Positions 7,754 through 17,248 of a stretch of 64,000 nucleotides of DNA are shown one piece after another. The notes under the pieces were generated by a model, which saw only the letters and a program-made list of their open reading frames with translations, had not been told where the DNA came from and ran no database searches. Position 1 is the stretch's first letter. Each line of letters starts with the position of its first letter. A program made the position numbers and the translations under genes. The stretch is taken from contig DGUK01000091.1 in assembly GCA_002394635.1 (NCBI GenBank), forward strand, positions 11,147 to 75,146, read 5' to 3'. Source of the stretch: Faecalitalea sp. UBA4312. GTDB lineage: Bacteria; Bacillota_I; Bacilli_A; Erysipelotrichales; Erysipelotrichaceae.

Positions 7754-8653
7754 ATGACTTTAAATCAGCTATTGTACTTTTACCAGGCTGCTTCTTTAGA
7801 ACATTTTAACTTAGCGGCCAAAGCTCTGCATATCTCTGAGCCTTCCCTCAGCCGATCGATTCGCTTTCTTGAAGAAGAGCTGGGTGTACAGCTATTCGAA
7901 AAAAAAGGAAGAAATATTGTTTTGACCAAGGCAGGAAGGGTCTTTCTTGTTCATGTAGAAAAAATATTAAAAGATATTTCCTATGCAAAAACCAGTATGA
8001 AAGAATATGCACTGGACGGTGGGAAAATTGAGGTAGCCTATGTCGCTCCTTTATCACGCAATATCCTGCCTGCTATCATTCGCTCTTTTTTAGATGAACC
8101 GGATAACCAAAAGGTTGTATTTAATTTTTACCAAGGCTATACAGAGGAAAACCTTGCCGGTTTGAAAAACGGTACTTATGATGTCATCTTTGGATCGAAT
8201 TTAAGTGAACAGCCGGGAATAAACATCATTCCGATCATGCAAAGGAATATGGTTGTCATCATGTCTGCCGACCATCCTTTGGCAAACAGGAAATATATCG
8301 ATCATACAGCTTTTTCTCAGTATCCGGTTTTAAAATACGATTCGCAGTCGTCGTTGGGCGTCTATTCCAATCAGTATTTTCAATCTTATAATGTAGTTCC
8401 AAACACAATATTTGAATTCCCGGATGAAGAGAGCATCGCTTCTTTTGTCAGCCAGGGTTTCGGTATTGCTCTGGTAGCCGATGTATATTCCATTTACAGA
8501 GACAATATCGTCATTCGTCCTCTGGTTCCTCAGGAAAAAATGGTCCATACGGTCTCCATGGCGACGATGAATAACAATGTGTCCCCAGCGTCTTTACAAA
8601 GGCTGATCCAGCACGTAAAGGATCATTTTAAGAACCATTTTGACGCCCTGTAA
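7754..8653 (+). CDS. LysR family transcriptional regulator
   Basis: 299 residues from the ATG at 7754, which has GAGG nine bases upstream; the upstream extension in this frame is not protein-like. N-terminal winged helix-turn-helix at residues 1-60 (TLNQLLYFYQAASLEHFNLA, then EPSLSRSIRFLEEELG), followed by the type 2 periplasmic-binding-like effector domain. A TATAAT-like box lies at about 7726. It is divergent from the aldolase-yjbQ-isomerase operon and upstream of the Old-Yellow-Enzyme reductase; either could be its target, the divergent operon being the usual LysR arrangement. Confidence 0.88.
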   Translation: MTLNQLLYFYQAASLEHFNLAAKALHISEPSLSRSIRFLEEELGVQLFEKKGRNIVLTKAGRVFLVHVEKILKDISYAKTSMKEYALDGGKIEVAYVAPLSRNILPAIIRSFLDEPDNQKVVFNFYQGYTEENLAGLKNGTYDVIFGSNLSEQPGINIIPIMQRNMVVIMSADHPLANRKYIDHTAFSQYPVLKYDSQSSLGVYSNQYFQSYNVVPNTIFEFPDEESIASFVSQGFGIALVADVYSIYRDNIVIRPLVPQEKMVHTVSMATMNNNVSPASLQRLIQHVKDHFKNHFDAL

Positions 8654-8820
8654 ATCAAAATCCTTTATTCATAAAAGTTTAATAGTTTTTTGCTATTGAT
8701 AATACGCAAAAAAACAATTAGACTTTTTATTTATGCAATTCTAATATATAAATAGATATCGTATGTCTATTAGTTCTTTCAACATGCGATCAAAGCGAAT
8801 AATAAGGAGAACATGAAAGT

Positions 8821-10821
8821 ATGAAAAGCAAGTATTCTCACATTTTTGAGCCTTTTACCGTACGTCGAATGACCTTGAAAAACCGAATCGTCATGACGCC
8901 GATGGGCACAAACTTTGGTGAACAGAACGGAGAAATGAGTTTCCTCCACATTAACTACTATGAGCAGAGAGCTCGTGGTGGCACGGGTATGTTGATCGTT
9001 GAAAACGCATGTGTGACATATCCACAGGGATCGAATGGTACAACACAATTACGTATTGATTCCGATAACTATATCCCTAGATTATTCTATTTAACAGAAA
9101 CAATCCACAAACACGATGCATGCATTGCCATTCAGCTGAACCATGCGGGGGCTTCCGCTATGTCAAGCCGCATCGGAATGCAGCCGGTTTCTTCTTCCAA
9201 CATTCCTTCCAAGGATGGAGGAGAAGCACCTAGACCTTTATCTGTAGAAGAGATTTACAGCATTGTTCGTGATTACGGACAAGCAGCCAAACGTGCTGTA
9301 ACTGCCGGATTTGACGCCGTTGAGATCCATGCCGGACACTCTTATCTGATCAGCCAGTTCCTTTCTCCTGTATATAATAAACGTACAGACGAATTTGGTG
9401 GATCTGCAGAAAACCGTGCCCGTTTCGCAAAACTGGTTATTGAAGAAGTTCGTAAACAAGTAGGTCCTTTCTTCCCGATCATCGTTCGTATCAGTGCTGA
9501 TGAATTCGTAGAAGGTGGAAATACTTTAGATGACTGTATTGAATATCTGCAATACTTTGAAAAAGAAGTAGATATCTTCCATGTATCCGCTGCATTAAAT
9601 CAATCCTTACAGTATCAGATTGATGCAAACTATCTGCCGGATGGATGGCGTTCTTACATGGCACGTCGTGTTAAAGAAGCTTATGGCAAACCAACCATCG
9701 CTGTCGGTAATATCCGTAACCCACAGGTTGCCGAAGATATCCTGGCTCGTGGCGATGCTGATTTGATCGGTATGGGACGTGGTCTGATTGCCGATCCGGA
9801 TTGGGTAAACAAAGTTGAATTCGGTCATGAAGAAGATATTCGTCAATGTATCTCCTGTAACGTTGGATGTGCCGGTCATCGAATCGGTCTGAACAAGCCG
9901 ATCCGTTGTACAGTAAACCCGGCTGTTAACTCCAATGCAGATTATTATAAGAAAAAGATCAATAAACCTTGCAACGTTGTTGTTGTCGGCGCCGGTACAG
10001 CAGGTCTGGAAGCTGCATGTACAGCCGCTGAAGTTGGATGTACTACATTCCTGATCGAGAAATCTGATAAACTGGGTGGTCTGTCCGCTATTATTTCTCA
10101 GATTCCGGATAAGAACCGTATGGCTAACTTCCCTAAATACTTAGAGAGAAGAGCTAAGAAACTGCATAACCTGTTTATCTTCAAAAACACAGCTGCCACT
10201 GTGGATCTCGTTAAGACATTCAATCCGGATATCGTTGTAAACGCAACCGGATCTAATCCGACACTGCCTCCGATCAAGGGATTGCTGGATCGTGTAGATA
10301 AGGATGGCTCTAAGGTAGCTACTGTATTAAAGATGATCGAACGCCGTGAGGAATATCCGGAAGACATGAAAGGACAGAAAGTCGCTGTTATCGGTGGCGG
10401 AGCTGTTGGTCTGGATGTTATGGAATTCTTCACAGAAAAAGGTGCTGATGTAACAATGGTAGAAATGCTGCCGATTATCGGTAATGGTCTGGATCCAATC
10501 ACGAAATGTGATACGCAGACACGTATGAAAAAATACAATGTTCGTCAGATGACTAATACAGCTTTACAGGAAGTATGCGATGACAAGTTCATCGTAAAGA
10601 ATCCGGAAGGTGAAATCGAAGACATTCCGTTCGATTATGGATTCATCTGCTTAGGTATGCGTGCTAACACACCAATCTTAGCTGATCTGAAAAAAGAATT
10701 CGAAGATACCAATGTAGAAATCTACAACATTGGTGACAGTAAACGTGCTCGTCGTATCATTGAAGGTACGACAGAAGGACGTAACGTATTAGAAGTATTG
10801 AAACGTCACGATTATCTATAA
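8821..10821 (+). CDS. FMN/FAD/4Fe-4S NADH:flavin oxidoreductase (2,4-dienoyl-CoA reductase / 2-enoate reductase type)
   Basis: 666 residues with the three-part FadH/BaiCD/2-enoate reductase layout. Residues 1-340 are an Old-Yellow-Enzyme FMN barrel with EIHAGHSYLISQFLSP; a Cys cluster CISCNVGC followed by a fourth Cys about 12 residues on binds 4Fe-4S; residues 385-660 hold two dinucleotide-binding folds (VVVVGAGTAGLEAA and VAVIGGGAVGLD). Such enzymes reduce activated C=C bonds with NAD(P)H. It is monocistronic, ending at a strong terminator. The neighbouring quinate/shikimate genes suggest an unsaturated hydroaromatic acid as one possible substrate; an enoate, dienoyl-CoA or bile-acid intermediate cannot be excluded. 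Confidence 0.85.
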   Translation: MKSKYSHIFEPFTVRRMTLKNRIVMTPMGTNFGEQNGEMSFLHINYYEQRARGGTGMLIVENACVTYPQGSNGTTQLRIDSDNYIPRLFYLTETIHKHDACIAIQLNHAGASAMSSRIGMQPVSSSNIPSKDGGEAPRPLSVEEIYSIVRDYGQAAKRAVTAGFDAVEIHAGHSYLISQFLSPVYNKRTDEFGGSAENRARFAKLVIEEVRKQVGPFFPIIVRISADEFVEGGNTLDDCIEYLQYFEKEVDIFHVSAALNQSLQYQIDANYLPDGWRSYMARRVKEAYGKPTIAVGNIRNPQVAEDILARGDADLIGMGRGLIADPDWVNKVEFGHEEDIRQCISCNVGCAGHRIGLNKPIRCTVNPAVNSNADYYKKKINKPCNVVVVGAGTAGLEAACTAAEVGCTTFLIEKSDKLGGLSAIISQIPDKNRMANFPKYLERRAKKLHNLFIFKNTAATVDLVKTFNPDIVVNATGSNPTLPPIKGLLDRVDKDGSKVATVLKMIERREEYPEDMKGQKVAVIGGGAVGLDVMEFFTEKGADVTMVEMLPIIGNGLDPITKCDTQTRMKKYNVRQMTNTALQEVCDDKFIVKNPEGEIEDIPFDYGFICLGMRANTPILADLKKEFEDTNVEIYNIGDSKRARRIIEGTTEGRNVLEVLKRHDYL

Positions 10822-10845
10822 ATCGTTGGTACATTCTGTCAAATA

Positions 10846-10875
10846 GTAAAAAAGCCGATTTTCTCGGCTTTTTTA
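10846..10875. terminator. Bidirectional terminator
   Basis: Palindrome with arms GTAAAAAAGCCGA and TCGGCTTTTTTAC around a four- to five-base loop, serving the converging reductase and VanY-type genes. Confidence 0.9.
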
Positions 10876-11583
10876 CTTTATCTCTGTAATTATAAATCCA
10901 TCAATATTATCCCCGGAGACTTGTCTGTTTTCCCCAATCTCCATTGTGATTGGATTTCCTTCGTAGGGAAGATGGTAGATGTGATACCTCTCAAAGTCAA
11001 TGGCTTGTTGTCGGACCGTATCCATGTATTCTTCCAGACAAAGCCCTCTGGATTCCATTATGATGGAATGTGGCGCACCGACATAGCGGAAATGCCACGG
11101 CTCCTCACTGATTTTTGTGATTGTTGTCTTATCTTTTTTGTATCGCTCAATAAATCCATTTTGTATGGCTGCTTGACGAAAAGCCTGACAAATGCCTTCT
11201 CTAGGAAAAGAAGGACAAATCATATCAATGTTTTCTTTTGTCTCTGCCAGATCAATGGCCAGTCCTGTCTGATGTTCGCTGGCATTCGGTAACGCAACAA
11301 ATTTACGGGTGTACTCCAAACCATTTTCCCTCAAAGAATCGGCATATAGCTGTTTCTGTTCATCCAATGGCCGATAACCACTGACCTCCGTAATCTGATT
11401 ATTCATCCCGATATCCCGATACGTCTTCATCAGCTGGGCATACGCTGTTTCCTCCAGCTGAATTCCCGGTCGTACTGTTTGCAGTCGAGTTTCATCCATG
11501 GCATTCCTTAACAAATGATCAGGATTGACAAGAATTAAATATCCACGATATACATCATCTTTTCGTAAAGTTATTTTCATCAT
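10873..11583 (-). CDS. VanY/VanXY-type D,D-peptidase, cytoplasmic
   Basis: 236 residues. The zinc peptidase M15 motifs SEHQTGLAIDLAE (His and Asp ligands) and EPWHFRYVG (catalytic Glu/His ligand) match D-Ala-D-Ala carboxypeptidases and dipeptidases. There is no signal peptide or membrane segment, so it resembles cytoplasmic VanXY rather than exported VanY. A C-terminal extension of about 60 residues follows the catalytic domain. It overlaps the end of aroE by four bases and so lies in the shikimate kinase-aroE transcription unit. Vancomycin resistance should not be inferred: no vanH/vanA/vanT-like ligase or racemase is adjacent. Peptidoglycan-peptide recycling is the simpler reading. Confidence 0.75.
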   Translation of the reverse strand: MMKITLRKDDVYRGYLILVNPDHLLRNAMDETRLQTVRPGIQLEETAYAQLMKTYRDIGMNNQITEVSGYRPLDEQKQLYADSLRENGLEYTRKFVALPNASEHQTGLAIDLAETKENIDMICPSFPREGICQAFRQAAIQNGFIERYKKDKTTITKISEEPWHFRYVGAPHSIIMESRGLCLEEYMDTVRQQAIDFERYHIYHLPYEGNPITMEIGENRQVSGDNIDGFIITEIK

Positions 11584-12446
11584 TCTTTAAAAAAGCGTTC
11601 CTTGACATCAGCAACCGGCATATCCAGTCCTGTATAAAGCTTAAAGGCCGCTACCCCCTGCCATAATAACATACCTTTGCCTCCAACTGTCTGACAACCT
11701 GCTTTTTTTGCTTCCTTTAACAGTCGTGTTTCTTCCGGGTTGTATACAGTATCCGCAACAACCAGTCCCTTATGGAAGGCATTGACATCTTTGACAACGG
11801 ACTGATCCTCCAACGGTTTCATGCCGACAATGGTCGCATTAACAAAGATATCGCTAGTCTGGATTTCCTTTGTCAATGTTTCAGAATCCTCTAGATCATA
11901 GACGTTGACGATACAATCCGGCACCGTCTTTTGAAGCTTCTGTGCGGTTTCCACAGCTCTTTCAAAGAAGGAATCCTTTATATTGAAAATAGAAAGTTCC
12001 CGCACCCCATCCAATGCAGCCTGTACCTGAATGGCTGTGGCAGCTCCACCACCTCCGGCAATGGTCATCTTCTTACCTTTGATTTCAAAGCCATGATCCC
12101 GCAGATTATCGTTAAATCCAACGCCATCCGTAATATGTCCAATCAGTTTACCATTTTCATTAACTATCGTGTTGACAGCTCCTACGATCCGGGCAGCTTC
12201 GGATAATTCATCTACATTTTGAGCTGCCGCAATCTTGTCCGGCATGGTAACATTACAGCCTCGCATTTGAAATAGTTTCATCGCTTCCAGTGCCTGAGGT
12301 ACTTGTTGTTCTTTTACATCAAAAGCAACATAAACATAATCCAGTCCCAAAGCTTCAAAGCTGTAATTATACATAGCTGGCGAACCAGAGTGTCCCACCG
12401 GTGAGCCCAGCAGTGCTAATAATCCGGTTTTTCCTGTTATATTCAT
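11580..12446 (-). CDS. aroE: Shikimate/quinate dehydrogenase (YdiB-like), copy 1
   Basis: 288 residues. Substrate-binding SGSPAMYN, catalytic Lys in NVTMPDK, Asp in HITDGVGF, nucleotide-binding AGGGGAATAIQ and the C-terminal GGKGMLLWQGVAAFKL motif are present. The MP(D/N)K and MLLWQG forms resemble YdiB, the enzyme acting on both shikimate and quinate. It reduces 3-dehydroshikimate to shikimate (or the reverse) with NAD(P)H. Gene order chorismate mutase-shikimate kinase, aroE, peptidase suggests one operon, so this copy is probably the biosynthetic one or feeds shikimate to the kinase. Confidence 0.85.
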   Translation of the reverse strand: MNITGKTGLLALLGSPVGHSGSPAMYNYSFEALGLDYVYVAFDVKEQQVPQALEAMKLFQMRGCNVTMPDKIAAAQNVDELSEAARIVGAVNTIVNENGKLIGHITDGVGFNDNLRDHGFEIKGKKMTIAGGGGAATAIQVQAALDGVRELSIFNIKDSFFERAVETAQKLQKTVPDCIVNVYDLEDSETLTKEIQTSDIFVNATIVGMKPLEDQSVVKDVNAFHKGLVVADTVYNPEETRLLKEAKKAGCQTVGGKGMLLWQGVAAFKLYTGLDMPVADVKERFFKE

Positions 12447-12482
12447 TGTAAATCCTCCCTTAAAACATAAGCCATAGAATAT

Positions 12483-13289
12483 TTATTCTATGGCCGCTTT
12501 TTCTTTCTCGTTATCAAAGGCAATCAGCTTGGCTATGATTTCATCACATACATCATCCAGACTCTTTCCGTCTGTTTCTACCGTAATATCAGCCACTGCT
12601 TCATATCGCTCTTTTCTTTTTTCCAGAAGATTGCGGATATAATCCACATTCATGTGATTGTTTAAAATCGGACGTTCATCGCTGTCCTTTACCCGTTCTA
12701 AGATCGTAGCCGGATCAGCCTTTAATAAAACAACTCGTCCATTTTTCTTCATCTGTTCCGCATTATCTTTCCGCATGATAACACCGCCCCCACAGCTGAC
12801 GATGCTCTGTTTTACCTTTTGTAGCTCGATCAACGCATTGCTCTCCAAATTTCGGAAATACAATTCGCCGTATTCATCAAAGATCTCCGAAATGGACATA
12901 CCTTGTTTTTTAACGATCATCTCATCCATTTCCACCCGATGCATTTCCAGCTTTCGCTCCAGTTCATTGGCAATTGTCGTCTTTCCCGCTCCCATAAAAC
13001 CAATTAAAAAAATATTATAGTCAAACAAACTTTTAGCCTGTACTCGACGGCTGTTTTTCATAATGTACGTAAAAATGTCCAGTATCTCTTCTTCAAAGGG
13101 ATTATCCCCCAACATATCCTTCAGTACATTGGTTTGTTTTTCCTCCTGCTCAGGTTGAAGAATTGGAATTCCCACTGCTTTCTTATACGATATAATCTCC
13201 TGCACATGGACCATACGATCTGCCAGAGCTTCTATAATACGATGATCGCATTCCGCAATCTTTTCCCGGATCTGTTCTAACTCTTCCAT
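12483..13289 (-). CDS. Chorismate mutase-shikimate kinase fusion
   Basis: 268 residues. Residues 1-90 are an AroQ-type chorismate mutase (MEELEQIREKIAECDHRII and the YKKAVGIPI stretch). Residues about 92-260 are shikimate kinase: Walker A GFMGAGKTT, the shikimate-binding Asp/Arg region VEMDEMI and FRNLES, the GGGVIMR loop, and the lid region ERPIL. The enzyme phosphorylates shikimate and also converts chorismate to prephenate. It starts the operon with aroE. Its kinase domain would let imported shikimate enter aromatic amino-acid synthesis. A DAHP synthase is also present at 34265. Confidence 0.88.
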   Translation of the reverse strand: MEELEQIREKIAECDHRIIEALADRMVHVQEIISYKKAVGIPILQPEQEEKQTNVLKDMLGDNPFEEEILDIFTYIMKNSRRVQAKSLFDYNIFLIGFMGAGKTTIANELERKLEMHRVEMDEMIVKKQGMSISEIFDEYGELYFRNLESNALIELQKVKQSIVSCGGGVIMRKDNAEQMKKNGRVVLLKADPATILERVKDSDERPILNNHMNVDYIRNLLEKRKERYEAVADITVETDGKSLDDVCDEIIAKLIAFDNEKEKAAIE

Positions 13290-13392
13290 ATTTAAAATCT
13301 CCTTAATTATAGGCTTTATTATAGCAGTATCCTATACACAATTCAAACCACATTTTCATATATTTTCAATTCATTTTCATTTTGTTTCAATA

Positions 13393-13413
13393 AAAAATCC
13401 GCTATAGCGGATT
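13393..13413 (-). terminator. Terminator after the TRAP operon
   Basis: AAATCCGC-tata-GCGGATTT hairpin immediately downstream of the dctP-like stop, followed on the minus strand by TTTTTTATT. Confidence 0.8.
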
Positions 13414-13417
13414 TAAT

Positions 13418-14422
13418 TTATTGCACATGTTGATAGGCTTCGACCAGTTTCGGATCTACCGTTTTTTCGATTTTCTCGTATACCGGTTTACATTTCTCAC
13501 GTACAGCCTCCATCGTTTGTTCATCCAATGGTACGACTTCTGTACCACTTTGTTCGATGATATCGATACGTCCGGCAATTCGCTCATCGGATTTTTCGCG
13601 GGCATAATCCTTCGCAATATCTGCTGCCTGACGAATGATCTCCTGTTGTTCCTTGGTCAATGTCTGCATAAATTCATCACTGACGATCAAGGAAATCAGA
13701 TGTGGTAAATGATTTGTCTCAATCACGTAATCCTGCTGTTCATACAGTTTATTGGAAACGATAACTTCATATGGATTCTCCTGCGCATCAATGGTTCCCT
13801 GCTGCAACCCAATATAGACCTCTGAGAACGTCATCGGTGTCGGGTTGGCTCCCAGCTGCTTCCAGAAATCCATATGGAAGGAGTTTTCCATCGTACGTAT
13901 CTTCTGATTTTTAAAGTCATCGATGGAGGTTACTTTACGGTTGGTGGACATAACGCGGAATCCCTGATCAGCATAGCCAAGCAGCTCATACCCTCCTTGA
14001 TGGTATACCTTTCCAATGCGATCCATGAATTCTTGGTCATCGATTGCATTTCGAACATCTTCGATATCATCATACACACACGGCATATCAAAGACGGCAA
14101 TGTCTTTCATAAAGGTAACCTGTGGTGCCGTATTCTGTACCACAAACGGAATATCTCCATCGCTGCATGATTCCAGCAATTCCCGGTCTCCACCCAAAAC
14201 GCTGTTTGGATATACTTGGATCTTCATAGATCCGTCACTCAGTTCATATACCGTATCCGCAAACTTCTCTGCATAAATCTGCGTAACTGTATCCTCCGGA
14301 CTGGATGTACCTAATGGCCAGGCATATCGTTGTTCTGTATCCTTCTGTGCACCACATCCAATCAGATTCCAGGACAGAAAACCAGTCAAAGCGATATTGA
14401 TCATTTTCTTCAATGCTTTCAT
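13418..14422 (-). CDS. TRAP transporter solute-binding lipoprotein (DctP family)
   Basis: 334 residues. A lipoprotein signal with lipobox LIGC near residue 23 is followed by the DctP fold: VYPNSVLGGDRELLES, GFRVMSTNRKV, the conserved carboxylate-binding Arg region QKIRTMEN and the EVYIGLQQGTIDAQENP signature. TRAP receptors bind organic acids and drive Na+-coupled uptake with their membrane partners. Last gene of the dctQ-dctM-dctP unit. It lies between shikimate kinase and dehydroquinase genes, so quinate, shikimate or a related acid is a plausible ligand, not proven. Confidence 0.9.
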   Translation of the reverse strand: MKALKKMINIALTGFLSWNLIGCGAQKDTEQRYAWPLGTSSPEDTVTQIYAEKFADTVYELSDGSMKIQVYPNSVLGGDRELLESCSDGDIPFVVQNTAPQVTFMKDIAVFDMPCVYDDIEDVRNAIDDQEFMDRIGKVYHQGGYELLGYADQGFRVMSTNRKVTSIDDFKNQKIRTMENSFHMDFWKQLGANPTPMTFSEVYIGLQQGTIDAQENPYEVIVSNKLYEQQDYVIETNHLPHLISLIVSDEFMQTLTKEQQEIIRQAADIAKDYAREKSDERIAGRIDIIEQSGTEVVPLDEQTMEAVREKCKPVYEKIEKTVDPKLVEAYQHVQ

Positions 14423-14432
14423 AGACGGACTC

Positions 14433-15722
14433 CTATACTAAACACAAACTGATTTGCGGAATAAACGTAATCAGCAGTAACGCAATCAGGAACATAACAA
14501 TCAATGGCGCTGCCTTTTTGGCAATATCCATCACCGGTACACCGGTTAAGGAACTGGCGACAAATAAGTTCACCCCAATTGGCGGTGTCACAAATCCAAT
14601 CGCCAGGTTGACAACCATCATAATCGCAAAATGTACCGGGTTCATACCAACGCCCTGTACGATTGGTAGTAGGATCGGTGTCAAGATCAGAATAGCCGGC
14701 GTCGTATCCATAACCATACCAACAATCAGCAGGAAGATATTGATCACCAACAATAATATAATCTGATTTGTGAAATGGCCCAGGATCCACGCACTGACCA
14801 TCTGCGGCACCTGCATCAATGTCAACACTCTGGAGAATGCCGTAGAGGCAGCCAGGATAAACAGGATCGGCGCATAGGTGTGAACCGATTCTACCAGGAG
14901 CTTATAGATATCTTTTGGTTTCAGTGTCTTATAAACAAATAAGCTGATAATCAGCGCATAGAATACAGAAATAACAGCTGCTTCTGTCGGGGAAGCAATA
15001 CCCGAATAGATACAACCCAGGATAATGACCGGGCTCATCAAGGCAAAGAACCCATCCTTTAACACCTTAGACAATCCCATTTCATGCAGTTCATCTACTT
15101 TTTTATTGATCCGCTCTTTGTCTTCTCCATGACGACGGCAATAATAAACAGCATATAACATCAATAACAAGCCAATGAGAAGGCCCGGCACAATACCGGC
15201 AATAAACAGTTTACTGACAGATTCGCCGGAGGCCATCGCAAACATGATAAAAGGAATGCTTGGCGGAATAATAACGCCTAATCCACCGGCAACCGCCACA
15301 ATGGCGATCGAAAACTTTTTGTCGTATCCCAGCTCTTCCAGAAACGGAATCGTCATACTGCCCACAGCGGCTACCGTTGCAGGCGCCGATCCGGAAATAG
15401 CTCCATAGAATAAGCATGTTACAATGACCGCACAAGGGATCCCCGCTGTCAGTTTGCCTAAAAAATAAGCAAAGACATCAAACAGCTTTTTGGAAATCTG
15501 TCCATGAGCCATCACGATACCGGCCAGCACAAACATTGGAACTGCCAGCAACGGGAAACTGTCGATACCACCTAACATAGATCGGATCACAAAGGAACCG
15601 CTGGCGGTAAACGATGGATCAAAGGCTCCCGGAAGAACCGCCACAATACCTAATGAAATGGAAATTGGGATCGCGATCAGAAGGCAAAAGACAAATATCA
15701 AAAATATAACACCAACAGACAT
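14433..15722 (-). CDS. TRAP transporter large permease (DctM family)
   Basis: 429 residues, about 12 hydrophobic membrane segments, with the family's SGSAPATVAAVGSMTIP and the C-terminal MVVNLAIGFVTPPIGVNLF motifs. It forms the transport channel with DctQ; the receptor gene follows 10 bases downstream. Ion-coupled uptake of an organic acid is expected. Confidence 0.93.
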   Translation of the reverse strand: MSVGVIFLIFVFCLLIAIPISISLGIVAVLPGAFDPSFTASGSFVIRSMLGGIDSFPLLAVPMFVLAGIVMAHGQISKKLFDVFAYFLGKLTAGIPCAVIVTCLFYGAISGSAPATVAAVGSMTIPFLEELGYDKKFSIAIVAVAGGLGVIIPPSIPFIMFAMASGESVSKLFIAGIVPGLLIGLLLMLYAVYYCRRHGEDKERINKKVDELHEMGLSKVLKDGFFALMSPVIILGCIYSGIASPTEAAVISVFYALIISLFVYKTLKPKDIYKLLVESVHTYAPILFILAASTAFSRVLTLMQVPQMVSAWILGHFTNQIILLLVINIFLLIVGMVMDTTPAILILTPILLPIVQGVGMNPVHFAIMMVVNLAIGFVTPPIGVNLFVASSLTGVPVMDIAKKAAPLIVMFLIALLLITFIPQISLCLV

Positions 15723-15725
15723 CTT

Positions 15726-16280
15726 CTAACCCTCCTTTTCTTCCTCAACCGTTTCCACGATTGTTTCTGCTATACTTCCTTCTTGGGCCGGATCATTCTC
15801 TTTATTCATAACCACCTTCACATTGATGATGATACGCTGAATGATACGGATACTTGTCAGACAAAAGCAGATAAAAGGAGCTGCCTGTATATAATACATC
15901 GGTATCCCGCAGGCAGGGCTGACCTGACCGCTTTGGATCGTCGCAATCAAGTATTTATATGCATACGGAATCAAATACACAAACACTGCTAAAGATAAAA
16001 TCAAGTTCAGCACTTTAAACGCTGCTTCTCCTCGCTTTGAGAATGATTTAATAAATTGATCGATCTTAATGGAAATACATTTTTTTGTACATAAGCTGAC
16101 ACTGATAAAGGCAGACCATATAAACAAATACCGTGTAATTTCCTCCGACCAGGATAACGAAATGTGCAGAACATACCTGGAAATAACCTGGAGCCCCATA
16201 ATCAGCGCCATAGCCAGTAAGGCGATGACCATCAATATTTCTTCCAGGTTTTCCTCTAAATACATCAAAGTCTTCTTCAT
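15726..16280 (-). CDS. TRAP transporter small permease (DctQ family)
   Basis: 184 residues with four predicted membrane segments (about 16-36, 48-66, 88-110, 128-148) and the typical SWSEEITRYLFIWSAF motif. The C-terminal 25 residues are strongly acidic. First gene of the TRAP operon, three bases before dctM. Confidence 0.9.
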   Translation of the reverse strand: MKKTLMYLEENLEEILMVIALLAMALIMGLQVISRYVLHISLSWSEEITRYLFIWSAFISVSLCTKKCISIKIDQFIKSFSKRGEAAFKVLNLILSLAVFVYLIPYAYKYLIATIQSGQVSPACGIPMYYIQAAPFICFCLTSIRIIQRIIINVKVVMNKENDPAQEGSIAETIVETVEEEKEG

Positions 16281-16425
16281 ACACCTTCCTCTTTCCTATA
16301 ACAATCCACAAGAAAAAAACTATTAACTATTATAAGTGAATTATTGAATCATATAGAAAAAATCACTTGTGAATCTATACACATATAATAGCACAAATCG
16401 ATTTAATATTGGCTAATTCGCATAT

Positions 16426-16460
16426 AAAAAGCATAATTTCAATGGAAATTATGCTTTTTA
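16426..16460 (-). terminator. Terminator after aroD
   Basis: AAAAAGCATAATTTC-aatg-GAAATTATGCTTTTT hairpin directly downstream of the aroD stop; it separates the aroD operon from the TRAP operon. Confidence 0.9.
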
Positions 16461-16468
16461 TTCACTAT

Positions 16469-17230
16469 TTACATGCTTTTGTCAATCAAGTTTAATACGA
16501 TATTCAGATTTTCTGCATCCATCTGTCCCGGTGCGGATACCTTTCCAACAGCTCCGAATGTACAGGCAGATCCAAATACCTCACCAGCCAGTCGGCTGAT
16601 CAGTCCAGTTCCTGCCATGGACATCGTAATGATCGGACGATCGGCATAATCGGTAGCCATAGCTTCCGTAGCCGCTAACAGTGTCAATACATCTTTTTTG
16701 TTCTGTGGCATAACCGCAATTTTCGGAATATCTGCACCCAGGTCCTGCATTTTGCGCAGACGGTATACGATATCCTCTTTAGCCGGGGTCTTATCAAAGT
16801 CATGGTTGGAAGCCACAACTTTCACACCATTGGCATGCGCCGCTTCGATGATCTCTTTCACATATTCATCGCCTGTAAAAGCTTCAACATCTACCATATC
16901 AACCAGTCCTGTAGCTGCTGCTTTTTTGTTCAGCTCTACATAAGCTGGGGCATCAATCGCTTTTTCTCCACCTTCTTTGGAAGTACGGAAAGTGAACAAG
17001 ATTGGAGTATCTCCTAAAACCGGGCGAAGGTCCTTTAATACATCTTCAACCTGGTCAAAATCGAAAACACCGTCAAACCAGTCAACACGCCACTCAACGA
17101 TATCCAGTTGGATTCCTTCAAAAGATTTAGCGGCAGCCAGAATTTCCTCTTTTGTTTTTGCGACGATCGGAACGATGATCTTCGGTAATCCTTCACCGAT
17201 GACCACATTTCTTACTTTCACAGTATTCAT
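16469..17230 (-). CDS. aroD: 3-dehydroquinate dehydratase, type I
   Basis: 253 residues, the type I (AroD) length. Motifs: EWRVDWFDG near residue 46, FTFRTSKEGGE, the catalytic His in VVASNHDFDKTP, the Schiff-base Lys in KIAVMPQNKKD and the SMAGTG loop. It interconverts 3-dehydroquinate and 3-dehydroshikimate. It is third in an operon after a YdiB-like dehydrogenase and a YdiN-like MFS carrier, the same trio as ydiN-ydiB-aroD in Escherichia coli (established knowledge), which favours a role in quinate/shikimate use as well as synthesis. Confidence 0.93.
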   Translation of the reverse strand: MNTVKVRNVVIGEGLPKIIVPIVAKTKEEILAAAKSFEGIQLDIVEWRVDWFDGVFDFDQVEDVLKDLRPVLGDTPILFTFRTSKEGGEKAIDAPAYVELNKKAAATGLVDMVDVEAFTGDEYVKEIIEAAHANGVKVVASNHDFDKTPAKEDIVYRLRKMQDLGADIPKIAVMPQNKKDVLTLLAATEAMATDYADRPIITMSMAGTGLISRLAGEVFGSACTFGAVGKVSAPGQMDAENLNIVLNLIDKSM

Positions 17231-17248
17231 TTTTTGTATCCTTTCTGA

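Noticed and set aside
10873-11583. Vancomycin-resistance gene cluster
   Set aside because: Only one VanY/VanXY-like peptidase is present. No vanH, vanA/B/C-type ligase, vanT or vanRS neighbour exists, so resistance is not supported.
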